Assembly (NCBI RefSeq): GCF_002223055.1
Contig: NZ_NKFL01000006.1
Span: forward strand, 992,001-1,056,000
Source of the DNA: Burkholderia sp. HI2500
GTDB lineage: Bacteria > Pseudomonadota > Gammaproteobacteria > Burkholderiales > Burkholderiaceae
Length of the DNA stretch: 64,000 bases
Reading direction: 5' to 3'
The notes below the pieces were generated by a model. The model was given only the letters and a program-made list of their open reading frames with translations. It searched no databases and was not told the origin of the DNA. This document shows, one piece after another, positions 52,677-60,925 of this stretch (position 1 is the first letter of the stretch; each line of letters begins with the position of its first letter). The position numbers and the translations under genes were made by a program.

Positions 52677-55553
52677 ATGAAAAACCACGGCCTGTCACGG
52701 CGGGGTTTTCTGAAAGCCAGCGTGCTGGCGGGTGTCGCGGTGTATGTCGCGCCCCTGGGCAGCCGCGCATTCGCGGCGCTCTTCGAAGAAAAACTCCTCA
52801 CCCCCGTCAAATGGGATAGCGTCACCGGCATCCCCCAATTCCGCATCGACGGCATCGCGAAGGTCACCGGCTCGAAAGTGTTCGCCCGGGACGTGCGCGC
52901 CGCCGACATGCCGCACTGGCCGCAGCAGCAGTCGCATGCGCTGATCCTGCGCGTCACGCAGGCCGACCGCACCTACGAAGGCTTCGACCTGTCGCTGCTC
53001 GGCGACGACCTGAAGCCGGACCGCGTGGTCACGGCCGACGATCTCGTGCGCGACGGCGTCGCGTTCCCGACGTTCTACGGCGACGACATGCTGCTGCCGG
53101 CCGGCAAGACGCCCGCGTATCTCGGCCATGCGGTCGCGATCCTCATCTATCACGACTTCGCGCGCTTCCGCTTCGCGAAGAACGCGCTCAAGTTCCGCGA
53201 CGACGTGATCCGCTACGGCGCGGTCACGGGCCCGCTCGAGCGCGATCCGTGGGGCACCTTCCGCTATGTGCGCGTGGGCGGCAAGACGGCCTATGACGAC
53301 GACGTCTATTCGAGCCTGAAGGACGCGCCGATCTTCCCGAGCATGATGCGCAAGCACCTGCCGGTGTGGCCGGACGGCAAGGAGCACGGCAAGCTCGACG
53401 AGCAGGGCATGTTCCTCGCCGGGCAGATCGCCAGCGAGCTCGACCATCCGTCGGCCGACTGGCTCGTGTTCGACCGCGAGTACAACACGCAGTCGGTCGA
53501 CACGTCCGCGCTCGAACCGGACAACGCGAACTGCTGGTACGACACCCCGACGCAGTCGCTGCATCTCGTCGTGCCGACCCAGTCGCCGCTCGAAGTGGCG
53601 GAGAACGCGGCCGCGATGGTCGCGAAGTGCCGCTTCCCGGTGAAGAAGCTGTTCGTGCATCCGTGCTACACGGTCGGCTACGGTTCCAAGGATCACTTCA
53701 ACGTGCCGTTCTACGGCCTCGTCTGCGCGCTGTACGCGGACGGCCGCCCGGTGCGTTTCGCGAACGACCGCTACGAGCAGTTCCAGACGTCGCTGAAGCG
53801 TCACGCGTTCAAGATGCATTACCGGATCGCGGTGGACCGCAACACGGGCCTGCTGCAGTCGTTCAAGGGCGACTTCGAGGCGAACGGCGGCGGGCGCTCG
53901 AACTTCTCGCCGTCGGTGGCGATGGTGGGCGCGACGGCCGCGCAATCGATCTATTACTTCCCGAAGAGCGACCTGGCCGCGGTCGCGATCGCGTCGCGCG
54001 CGATCGATGCCGGTTCCGCACGCGGCTACGGCACGCTGCAGAGCATGGCGGCGACCGAGATGGCGGTCGACGAGATCGCCGCGCAGCTGAACATCGACCC
54101 GATCGATTTCCGCCTGCGCAACGCGCTGCGCTCGGGGATGAAGAACACGCAGGGGGCGATTCCCGCCGGCGCGCTGCGCGTCGACGAGGTGCTCGAGCGC
54201 TCGAAGCAGCATCCGCTGTGGACGCGCCGCGCCGCGCGCAAGGCCGAATACGAGGCCGCGCATCCGGGCAAGCGCTACGGCGTCGGCTTCGCGTGCGTGC
54301 AGAAGGATTTCGGCACGGGCGCGGAAGCGTCGTTCGCGAAGGTCGAATTCGACGAGAACGGCAAGGTCTCGCTGCAGCACACGGCGGCCGAGATCGGCAC
54401 CGGGATGTCGACGTCGCAGGCCGTCGCGGTCGCGAAATGGCTGGGCCGTCCGGCAACTGACGTGCGCGTGGCCGTGACCGAATGGCCGGACCTGCCGGTC
54501 GAGACCAGCGGCGATCCGTACCTCATGTCGCAGGCCGACCAGGATCGCCTGAGCGCGAACCCGCGCTGGTCGCCGAGCTATGCGTCGCCGTCGAGCGCGA
54601 CGAACTCCGCGTACTACTTCACGCACAGCACGCGCGAAGCCGCGCGCGCGGTGTTCCGCTACGGCCTGTGGCCGGCGGCGATGTCGATCTGGACGCGCGG
54701 CCTCGGCGGCGGCCAGGCCGCGCCGTACACGATCCGCATCGAGGACGCGCGCTGGGTCGACGGCAAGCTGACCGCCGACGGCCTCGAGCCGCTGTCGTTC
54801 GAGCAGCTCGCGAAGCAGGCCCATGCGCTCGGCCTGCCGACCGGCGCCGTCGTGCACGTGTTCAACCGCTGGCAGTGGGCCGACGCCGAGTTCGAAGTGG
54901 GCGGCACGGTCGAGCGCCTGCCGATCGACGGGCTGTCGCTGCGTGTCGGCGCACCGAAGACGGGCGACAACGGCCCGGTGCCCGGCACCGCCGCACCGGC
55001 CGGCGCGACCACGATGCGCGGCACGCTGGCGCCGACCGCGAACGGCTACCGCGTGCTGGATCGCAAGCGCGTGTTCATTCCGCCGACGAGCCGCAACAAC
55101 GCGGCCGTCACGTACTACACGGCAGTCGGCACGCTGGTCGAGCTGGCCGTGCACGAAGCGACCGGCAAGGTCGAGCTGCTCACGCACCACTCGATCATGG
55201 AATGCGGCAACCAGATTTCGCCGCAGCTCGTGTCGGGCCAGTTGCAGGGTGGTCTCGCGATGGGGATCGGCCACGCGCTGCACGAGTACCTGCCGCTCTA
55301 TGAAGACGGCCCCGGCAACGGCACGTGGAACTTCAACCGTTACCAGCTGCCGCGCGCGTCCGACGTCGCCGTCTGGACGCAGACGGGCGACGTGCTGCCG
55401 CCGCTGTCCGAGACCGATCCGCCGAAGGGCGTCGCCGAAGTGGTGATGATTCCCGTCGTCGGCGCGATCGTGAACGGCATCGCGCACGCGATCGGCCATC
55501 GTTTCACCGACCTGCCGGTGACCCCGCAAAAGATTCAGGAGGTGCTCGCATGA
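52677..55553 (+). CDS. Molybdopterin-binding subunit of a xanthine-oxidase-family hydroxylase/aldehyde dehydrogenase
   Basis: This 958-residue protein has a twin-arginine signal, 'SRRGFLKASVLAGVAVYVAP', which predicts periplasmic export after cofactor loading. It has the layout of large subunits such as IorB or membrane aldehyde dehydrogenase: two Ald_Xan_dh_C2-like halves. Mo-pterin regions include 'GGGRSNFSPSVAMVGATAAQS', 'SARGYGTLQSMAATEMAVDEIAAQL' and 'AAEIGTGMSTSQAVAVAKWLG', and the conserved catalytic Glu lies near the end ('PKGVAEVVMIPVVGAIVNGIAHAIGHRF'). The start at 52677 follows AGGAGGTTCCCCCCAA. Its stop overlaps the next gene as ATGA. The substrate may be an aldehyde or an N-heterocycle such as isoquinoline. 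Confidence 0.92.
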   Translation: MKNHGLSRRGFLKASVLAGVAVYVAPLGSRAFAALFEEKLLTPVKWDSVTGIPQFRIDGIAKVTGSKVFARDVRAADMPHWPQQQSHALILRVTQADRTYEGFDLSLLGDDLKPDRVVTADDLVRDGVAFPTFYGDDMLLPAGKTPAYLGHAVAILIYHDFARFRFAKNALKFRDDVIRYGAVTGPLERDPWGTFRYVRVGGKTAYDDDVYSSLKDAPIFPSMMRKHLPVWPDGKEHGKLDEQGMFLAGQIASELDHPSADWLVFDREYNTQSVDTSALEPDNANCWYDTPTQSLHLVVPTQSPLEVAENAAAMVAKCRFPVKKLFVHPCYTVGYGSKDHFNVPFYGLVCALYADGRPVRFANDRYEQFQTSLKRHAFKMHYRIAVDRNTGLLQSFKGDFEANGGGRSNFSPSVAMVGATAAQSIYYFPKSDLAAVAIASRAIDAGSARGYGTLQSMAATEMAVDEIAAQLNIDPIDFRLRNALRSGMKNTQGAIPAGALRVDEVLERSKQHPLWTRRAARKAEYEAAHPGKRYGVGFACVQKDFGTGAEASFAKVEFDENGKVSLQHTAAEIGTGMSTSQAVAVAKWLGRPATDVRVAVTEWPDLPVETSGDPYLMSQADQDRLSANPRWSPSYASPSSATNSAYYFTHSTREAARAVFRYGLWPAAMSIWTRGLGGGQAAPYTIRIEDARWVDGKLTADGLEPLSFEQLAKQAHALGLPTGAVVHVFNRWQWADAEFEVGGTVERLPIDGLSLRVGAPKTGDNGPVPGTAAPAGATTMRGTLAPTANGYRVLDRKRVFIPPTSRNNAAVTYYTAVGTLVELAVHEATGKVELLTHHSIMECGNQISPQLVSGQLQGGLAMGIGHALHEYLPLYEDGPGNGTWNFNRYQLPRASDVAVWTQTGDVLPPLSETDPPKGVAEVVMIPVVGAIVNGIAHAIGHRFTDLPVTPQKIQEVLA

Positions 55554-56251
55554 CGACCGCCCAAACCGCGGCTACGGCCGCGAGCGCCAGCGCCGCTGCG
55601 ACCGGCGCTTCCGCGCCGAGCGCGGCTTCGGCCGCACCGGCATCGGCCCCGGCCGCGGCCGTGCCGGCTTCGGCACCGGCTGCCGTCGAGCGTCCGCTCG
55701 TCCGGTTCCAGTCGAAACCGCTGTCGATCAATATCAACGGCAAGTCCGTCGGCCCGATGCAGGTGCCGGAAGGGCTGATGATGATCGAGTTCCTGCACGA
55801 ATACGCGGGCCTCACCGGTTCGCGGCTCGGCTGCGGGCAGGGCATCTGCCACGCGTGCGTCGTGATCGTCGACAAGCCGGACGGCACGAGCGAGGAAATG
55901 CGCACCTGCATCACCGGCGCGCACTTCTTCCACGGCCGCTCGATCCGCACGATCGAAGGCCACGCGAAGCGCAACGAAGCGGGCGAAGTGGTCGAGCTGT
56001 CGCCGATCCAGCAGAAGTTCCTCGAGCACTTCAGCTTCCAGTGCGGCTACTGCACGCCGGGCTTCGTCAACGCGGCGACCGTGCTGATCGAACGCCTGAA
56101 GCGCGAGCCGATCGCGAAGGCCGACGTCGAGCGCACGATCACCGAGGCGCTCGATGCGCACCTCTGCCGCTGCACGGGCTATGTCCGCTACTACGAAGCC
56201 GTCAAGGACGTGGTGCTGACGACGCCGGGACTCGTGAAGGACGCCGCATGA
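55550..56251 (+). CDS. 2Fe-2S subunit of the molybdenum hydroxylase
   Basis: This is a 233-residue iron-sulfur subunit. The first ~55 residues are an Ala/Ser/Pro-rich low-complexity linker, unusual for the family. The ferredoxin-type cluster follows ('LGCGQGICHACVVIVD' with a further Cys in 'MRTCITG'). The second cluster domain has 'QCGYCTPGFVNA' and 'HLCRCTGYVRYYEAV'. It passes electrons from the molybdenum centre to the cytochrome subunit. ATG 55550 overlaps the preceding stop and its own stop overlaps the next start (ATGA both times), so the three subunits are translationally coupled. No signal peptide is seen, so it is probably carried across the membrane with the twin-arginine partner. 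Confidence 0.93.
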   Translation: MTTAQTAATAASASAAATGASAPSAASAAPASAPAAAVPASAPAAVERPLVRFQSKPLSININGKSVGPMQVPEGLMMIEFLHEYAGLTGSRLGCGQGICHACVVIVDKPDGTSEEMRTCITGAHFFHGRSIRTIEGHAKRNEAGEVVELSPIQQKFLEHFSFQCGYCTPGFVNAATVLIERLKREPIAKADVERTITEALDAHLCRCTGYVRYYEAVKDVVLTTPGLVKDAA

Positions 56252-57507
56252 AACGCACATTCGCTCATCGTGTCGCGCGGGCTGCGGGCTTGCCCGCGCT
56301 CGCGGCCGCCTGCGCGTTGCTGCTCGCCGCATGCGGCGGCCACGACGCACCGGCCTCGAACGCGGCTTCCGGCGCACCGGGTGCCGACCCGATCGCGCGC
56401 GGCCGCTACCTCGTCAAGGCCGCCGACTGCGCGGCGTGCCACACCGCGAAGGACGGCGCACCGTTCGCCGGCGGCGCGCCCCTCGAATCGCCGTTCGGCA
56501 CGTTCTACGGCTCGAACATCACGCCCGACAAGGATCACGGGATCGGCAGCTGGAGCGCGGACGATTTCTACGCCGCGCTGCATGACGGCAAGGCGCCGGG
56601 CAAGCGCCTGTATCCGTCGATGCCGTACACGTCGTACCGTCAGCTCACGCGCGCCGATTCCGACGCGATGTACGCGTACCTGAAGACCGTCAAGCCGGTC
56701 GCCCTGGAAAACCGCGAGCACGAGCTGAAGTTCCCGTACAACCTGCGTTTCGGGATGGTCTTCTGGGACATGGTGTTCCTGAAGGACAGCCTGCCCGATG
56801 CGTCGACCGGCCAGTCCGCCGACTGGCAGCGCGGCCGCTATCTGGCGGGTGCGCTCGGCCATTGCGCGGAATGCCATACGCCGCGCGCGTTCACGGGCCA
56901 GCTCGACAGCGCGAAGCCGTTCGCCGGCGCCGCGCTCGGCCGCGTGGCCGCGCCCGACATCACGCCGGCCGGTCTCGCCGCGCGCGGCTGGACGGGCGCC
57001 GACCTGCAGACGTTCTTCGGCGTCGGCATCGCGCCGCAAGGCTCGGCGTTCGGCGAGATGTACCCGGTCGTGCATCTGAGCACCCAGACCATGACGAAGG
57101 ACGACCTGCGCGCGCTGTCCGTGTACCTGCTCGGCGATACGCCGCCCGCGCCGCAACCGGTGAAGCCGGTGTCGGCCGACGCCGCGCAGCTCGCGGCCGG
57201 CCGCTCGGTGTATCTCGCGGTCTGCGCGGGTTGCCACGGCTTCAACGGTGAAGGCAAGCCGCACGTGGCGGTGCCGATGAACGGCAATTCGACGGTGCGC
57301 CAGGGCGACCCGCGCAACCTGCTGGTCGCGATGCTCGACGGCATCGGCGAGCAGAAGTTTGCCGGGTTCGAGAACCTGCAGCCGATGCCCGGTTTCGCGC
57401 ACACGCTGAGCGACGACGAACTCGCGCAGCTCGCGAACTACCTGCGTGCGACGTGGGGCGGCCAGCCCGCGAGCGTCACGCCGGCCGACGTGAAGGCCAT
57501 GCGTTAA
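56248..57507 (+). CDS. Tri-haem cytochrome c lipoprotein subunit of the molybdenum hydroxylase
   Basis: This 419-residue exported protein has a lipobox 'LLLAAC29'. Three haem c sites are present: CAACH (61-65), CAECH and CAGCH. This matches the cytochrome subunits of membrane-bound alcohol/aldehyde dehydrogenases and of IorAB-type hydroxylases with cytochrome partners. It accepts electrons from the 2Fe-2S subunit and delivers them to the quinone pool or terminal oxidase. It starts at an ATGA overlap with the iron-sulfur gene. It is the last gene of the operon, followed by a terminator. Confidence 0.94.
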   Translation: MKRTFAHRVARAAGLPALAAACALLLAACGGHDAPASNAASGAPGADPIARGRYLVKAADCAACHTAKDGAPFAGGAPLESPFGTFYGSNITPDKDHGIGSWSADDFYAALHDGKAPGKRLYPSMPYTSYRQLTRADSDAMYAYLKTVKPVALENREHELKFPYNLRFGMVFWDMVFLKDSLPDASTGQSADWQRGRYLAGALGHCAECHTPRAFTGQLDSAKPFAGAALGRVAAPDITPAGLAARGWTGADLQTFFGVGIAPQGSAFGEMYPVVHLSTQTMTKDDLRALSVYLLGDTPPAPQPVKPVSADAAQLAAGRSVYLAVCAGCHGFNGEGKPHVAVPMNGNSTVRQGDPRNLLVAMLDGIGEQKFAGFENLQPMPGFAHTLSDDELAQLANYLRATWGGQPASVTPADVKAMR

Positions 57508-57525
57508 GTCGTGCCGCAGGGCGGG

Positions 57526-57586
57526 GCGTCGCGCGGGAGTCAGCCGGTTTCCGGTGCTCGCGCGCGACGCGTCGTCCGATTTTTTC
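57526..57586 (+). terminator. Terminator of the molybdenum hydroxylase operon
   Basis: Perfect 10-bp arms GCGTCGCGCG (57526-57535) and CGCGCGACGC (57561-57570) are followed nine bases later by TTTTTT (57580-57585), just past the cytochrome gene stop. The gap before the T-run makes it imperfect. Confidence 0.6.
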
Positions 57587-57595
57587 GGCGGCGCT

Positions 57596-57760
57596 TCAGT
57601 AGCCGCTGCCGCCTCCGCCTCCGCTGCCTCCCGAGCCGCTACCGCCATACCGGCTCATGCCCGGTCCCTGCGCAGGGCCACTCCCCGATGACATGCATCC
57701 CGCCGACAGCACGAGCACCAGCGCGGCGATCAGCGCCGCGGCCCACCTTGCCGATTTCAT
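57596..57760 (-). CDS. Small glycine-rich lipoprotein
   Basis: This is a 54-residue protein with an excellent AAGGAGGCGGAC ribosome binding site. The signal 'AALIAALVLVLSAGC' ends in a lipobox cysteine (C22), so it is lipid-anchored in the envelope. The mature part is only ~32 residues, almost entirely Gly and Ser ('YGGSGSGGSGGGGGSGY'). It resembles small entericidin- or glycine-rich-type lipoproteins but no specific family can be named. It converges on the cytochrome gene. Confidence 0.78.
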   Translation of the reverse strand: MKSARWAAALIAALVLVLSAGCMSSGSGPAQGPGMSRYGGSGSGGSGGGGGSGY

Positions 57761-57970
57761 GTCCGCCTCCTTGCCACGCGCGGGACGCTGGAAAGGCCGG
57801 TTCGCTTGAACCGCGCGTCTGCGTGCTGACGGAACATGAAACGTTTCGGGCGGGCCGCTTATTCCATGATTTTTTGTCGATGATCGGGCGAGAAAGGGCT
57901 GGATCGGCGCCGTTGCGCGACGCCTTGGTACACTCCGGCACGCCGCCATTCCGATTCCGACGACAAAAAC

Positions 57971-58435
57971 ATGAGTGCCACCGTTGAACGTCCGACGTCG
58001 CGTCCGTCCCATTCCGTCGTGCTCGGCTGCGTGTCATTTGCCGTCGGCGGCCCGCTGGTCACCTCGCTCGTCTGGCCGGCCGTGACGCTGGTCATGGGGT
58101 CGTTGCTCGACGGCCCGTCGTGGGAGCGACTGAATGTCAGCGCCGGCATGGTGCCGATCATCTTCTTCGGATCGTTCCTGCTGGGCTTTTTCCTGCCGGC
58201 GGCCGTGGCAGGCGGCATCATGGGTGCGATCGGCACGCGAATCCGGCGGCGCTGGTTCGTGCTGCTGGGGATGGTGGTCGGTGCTGGCGCGGCGCTCGGC
58301 TTCGTCGAAATCGTGAATGGCCTGGCGAAGAGCGACACGTCCCGCTCCCTCACGGCGGGCGCCACGCTCAATGCGATCGTGGCGTCGGCGCTGATGTCGC
58401 ACTGGCTGCATCGCCGGCTCGAACGTCGGCGTTGA
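57971..58435 (+). CDS. Small integral membrane protein, unknown
   Basis: This 154-residue hydrophobic protein has about four membrane segments: 'VVLGCVSFAVGGPLVTSLVWPAVTLVMG', 'IIFFGSFLLGFFLPAAVAGGIMGAIG', 'WFVLLGMVVGAGAALGFVEIV' and a weaker one near 'TLNAIVASALMSHWL'. It ends in a basic tail (HRRLERRR). The middle has a Gly-rich 'AVAGGIMGAIGTRIRRRW' turn with arginines expected to face the cytoplasm. No known family is recognised and there are no operon neighbours. The reading frame has clear gene-like codon bias. Confidence 0.68.
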   Translation: MSATVERPTSRPSHSVVLGCVSFAVGGPLVTSLVWPAVTLVMGSLLDGPSWERLNVSAGMVPIIFFGSFLLGFFLPAAVAGGIMGAIGTRIRRRWFVLLGMVVGAGAALGFVEIVNGLAKSDTSRSLTAGATLNAIVASALMSHWLHRRLERRR

Positions 58436-58580
58436 ACGCGAAGCGGTATGTGATCGGCCGCCTGCGTGTCGATCGCTTGCGCGCATCGTACGAATCAGGC
58501 GGCGCCGCGCAGCCGCTTCTGCGGCCTGCGGGCTGCCATGCTGTGCCTGAAGCGGAGGCCGCCGTCGCGGCGGCCCGCGA

Positions 58581-59072
58581 TCAACGATAGACGAGATCGG
58601 CGCGGCGGTTCTGTGCCCACGCATCCTCGTCGTGGCCGAGCGCGACCGGCTTTTCCTTGCCGAGGCTGACCGCCTCGAGTTGCGTGGCCGGCACGCCGAG
58701 CGTTTCGAGCCCGCTCATCACGGCCTGCGAACGGCGTTGGCCGAGCGCGAGGTTGTATTCGGACGTGCCGCGTTCGTCGGTGTTGCCCTGGATCAGCACG
58801 TGCCGCGCCGGATGGCTGCGCAGATAGTCGGCATGCGCCTGCAGCAGCGACTGGAATTCGGGCTTGACGGAGTACTGGTCGAAATCGAAGTAGATGCTGC
58901 GCTTCGCGAGCGGGCTGTTCGGATTATCGAGATCGTCGGCCGTCACCGTTGCGACGGCTTCGCTCGAGGGTGTCGGCGCCGTGCCGGCATTCTCGGGCGT
59001 CTTCGCCGCATGGTGGCAGCCGGCCAGCAGCACGAAGGTTGCCAGGACCGCAAATCGGTTCGTTTTGCTCAT
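58581..59072 (-). CDS. Pal-like OmpA-domain peptidoglycan-associated lipoprotein
   Basis: This is a 163-residue lipoprotein with lipobox 'LLAGC19' and a linker. The OmpA C-terminal domain has 'IYFDFDQYSVKPEFQSLLQAHADYLRSHP', 'VLIQGNTDERGTSEYNLALGQRRSQAVMSGLETLGV' and the peptidoglycan-binding Asp/Arg pair ('GNTDERGTSEYN...RR'). It closely follows Pal. No tolB, tolA or ybgF genes surround it, so it is probably an accessory copy and not the housekeeping pal of the tol-pal operon. It anchors the outer membrane to peptidoglycan. Confidence 0.9.
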   Translation of the reverse strand: MSKTNRFAVLATFVLLAGCHHAAKTPENAGTAPTPSSEAVATVTADDLDNPNSPLAKRSIYFDFDQYSVKPEFQSLLQAHADYLRSHPARHVLIQGNTDERGTSEYNLALGQRRSQAVMSGLETLGVPATQLEAVSLGKEKPVALGHDEDAWAQNRRADLVYR

Positions 59073-59479
59073 CGTTCGTCTCCAGCGGTTGACTGCGTTG
59101 AACGCGTGGGGCGTGCGACCGGCACGCCCGTATCCGGCCGGCATGGCGCGAAAGGCCCGGCACGCACGACGTGAAGCACGTTCGTAAGCCGGTGGTGCGC
59201 CATATGAAAGAGTGTCGCGACCGGAACGCCAAATCTCGGCGTCGCTGCAAACAGATTAGGAAAAATGTCACAGCGTGACCAGTTTCTCCGCATTTTTTTG
59301 CGCCGATGCGACAGTCCGGGCGGCATTCTTGCTGCCGTGCGGGCGTCGTCACAGTGAAAAGACCGCGCACGGGCGCGGCCTTTTCGGTTCGGGGCATGAC
59401 GATCGGGCGGTGCTGGAACGCCTGCCTGATACGTCCGTCGGCGCAGCCGCGTTGCGCTGCACCGCTCCGTCTTGCATCG
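59073..59479. other. Intergenic region between the Pal-like gene and the porin gene
   Basis: This 407-bp stretch has no credible gene. It holds the promoter of the Pal-like gene and, at its right end, the porin terminator. Confidence 0.5.
59357..59384 (-). terminator. Terminator of the porin gene
   Basis: The hairpin GGCCGCGC-CCGT-GCGCGGTC on the minus strand (59380-59361) is followed by TTTTC, about 100 bases past the porin stop. The other strand also ends in TTTTC, so it could act in both directions. Confidence 0.7.
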
Positions 59480-60691
59480 TCAGAACTTGTGCCGCAGCCC
59501 CAGTGCGACGACGACCTGGTTGCTGTTCGCCGACGGCGTCAGCGTCCAGACGGTCGCGTTGAATGCGGGATGGCCGTTGCCGCCGCTCACGCTCTGGTAG
59601 ACGCCTTCGAGATACGCATCGGTGCGCTTCGACAGCGCATAGTCGGCCTGCGCCACGACCTGGTTCCATTTCGGGCGCGTCTGGCCGGTGCGCGTGTCGA
59701 AGCGGCCCATCGTGTACGTGTAGGCGGCCGAGAGGCTCAACGCCCGCGTGACGACGTAGCGCCCGTCGATCGAGAAGTTGTCGAACACCAGCGATTCGCC
59801 CTTCAGCGGCGCGATGCCGCCGCCCTGGAGCACGCCCGTCACGCCGTCGGTGGTCGAGTGCGACCACGCGGCGCCGACCGAATGCGGCCCGAATGCATAG
59901 CGGCCGGCCGCGGCCCAGATCTGCTGGTTGCCGCCGGTGATCGTCGCCGAGCCGTCGACCGTGCTGAGCGCGCCGTTCGGGTTCGGCGCATTGCGGTCGC
60001 GGCTGATCTTCAGGTAGCCGGCGCCGAGCTTCAGCGGCCCGTTCGCGTACGACACGCCCGTGCTCCATGCCGCGTTATTGGAGAACTGTCCGGCCGTGTT
60101 CGAGAACCCGAACATCGCGCCGAACGTCAGCCCGCGGTACGTCGGGCTCGTGTACTTCACCGCGTGGTTGATGCGGAGGTTGCGGTTCGAATCGTCGTTG
60201 TCGTACGGATGCACCGCGAGGTTGCCGCCCCAGCCGGGGCCGGACGCGCCGAGCGGCGTCACGAAATCGAGGATCAGGTCGTACTGGCGGCCGAACGTGA
60301 GCGTGCCGGCCGTTTTCGAGCTCAGGCCGATCCATGCCTGGCGGCCGAACAGGTCGACGCCTTTCTGCGACAGTGCGCCGGTGGTGCCCGAGAAGCCGTT
60401 CTCGAGCGTGAAGACCGCGGCCGTCCCGCCGCCCAGATCCTCGCGGCCGCGCAGCCCCCAGCGCGACGCGTTCAGTGCGCCGCTCGTCATCGCGACGGCA
60501 CCGCTGCCCGGCGAGCCGGCGCCGTGCGTGCGCTGGTTGGTCGCATAGGTGATCGACGTGTCGATCAGGCCGTACAGCGTCACGCTGCTCTGTGCGTGTA
60601 CCCCGCCCGATGCGAGGGCGGTCAGGCAGCTGGCAATGGCGGTCCCCGCGAGTCGAGTGCTGGCGTGCTGGTTCATCTTGTAGGAATGCAT
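59480..60691 (-). CDS. Gram-negative porin (OmpC/Burkholderia type)
   Basis: This is a ~403-residue outer-membrane porin. The signal peptide ('RLAGTAIASCLTALASGGVHA') is followed by 'QSSVTLYGLIDTSITYATNQ', the standard start of betaproteobacterial trimeric porins. A 16-strand beta-barrel follows and ends in the mandatory C-terminal aromatic ('LGLRHKF'). Internal segments such as 'SRWGLRGREDLGGGTAAVFTLENGF' and 'LFGRQAWIGLSSKTAGTLTFGRQYD' are family hallmarks. Two starts are possible (60691 or 60676). It lies next to the guanidine/urea locus but need not be connected with it. Confidence 0.93.
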   Translation of the reverse strand: MHSYKMNQHASTRLAGTAIASCLTALASGGVHAQSSVTLYGLIDTSITYATNQRTHGAGSPGSGAVAMTSGALNASRWGLRGREDLGGGTAAVFTLENGFSGTTGALSQKGVDLFGRQAWIGLSSKTAGTLTFGRQYDLILDFVTPLGASGPGWGGNLAVHPYDNDDSNRNLRINHAVKYTSPTYRGLTFGAMFGFSNTAGQFSNNAAWSTGVSYANGPLKLGAGYLKISRDRNAPNPNGALSTVDGSATITGGNQQIWAAAGRYAFGPHSVGAAWSHSTTDGVTGVLQGGGIAPLKGESLVFDNFSIDGRYVVTRALSLSAAYTYTMGRFDTRTGQTRPKWNQVVAQADYALSKRTDAYLEGVYQSVSGGNGHPAFNATVWTLTPSANSNQVVVALGLRHKF

Positions 60692-60925
60692 AGGAGTTTT
60701 TATCGTTTTTCCGGCCCGGCGGCCGGCGGATCGAGCGGCCATTATTGGAGATCGTATGGCGGTCGATTAAGGCGTTGCACAGGAAAGGTCCTCTGCAAAA
60801 TCGCGTGGAATCGCGGCGAAGTGGGGGCGCAGAGAGGGTCAAGCGGCGGCCGCGTATTGACGCGACCGCGATGTGGGGGGGAGTGTGCGCGAGGGGCCGG
60901 CGCACGAAGCCCGGCCCCGCGCCCG

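Noticed and set aside
52695..55529. A 944-codon open frame antisense to the molybdopterin subunit gene
   Set aside because: It mirrors the real gene, has Arg/His/Val-rich composition typical of antisense frames in GC-rich DNA, and lacks a domain or ribosome binding site.
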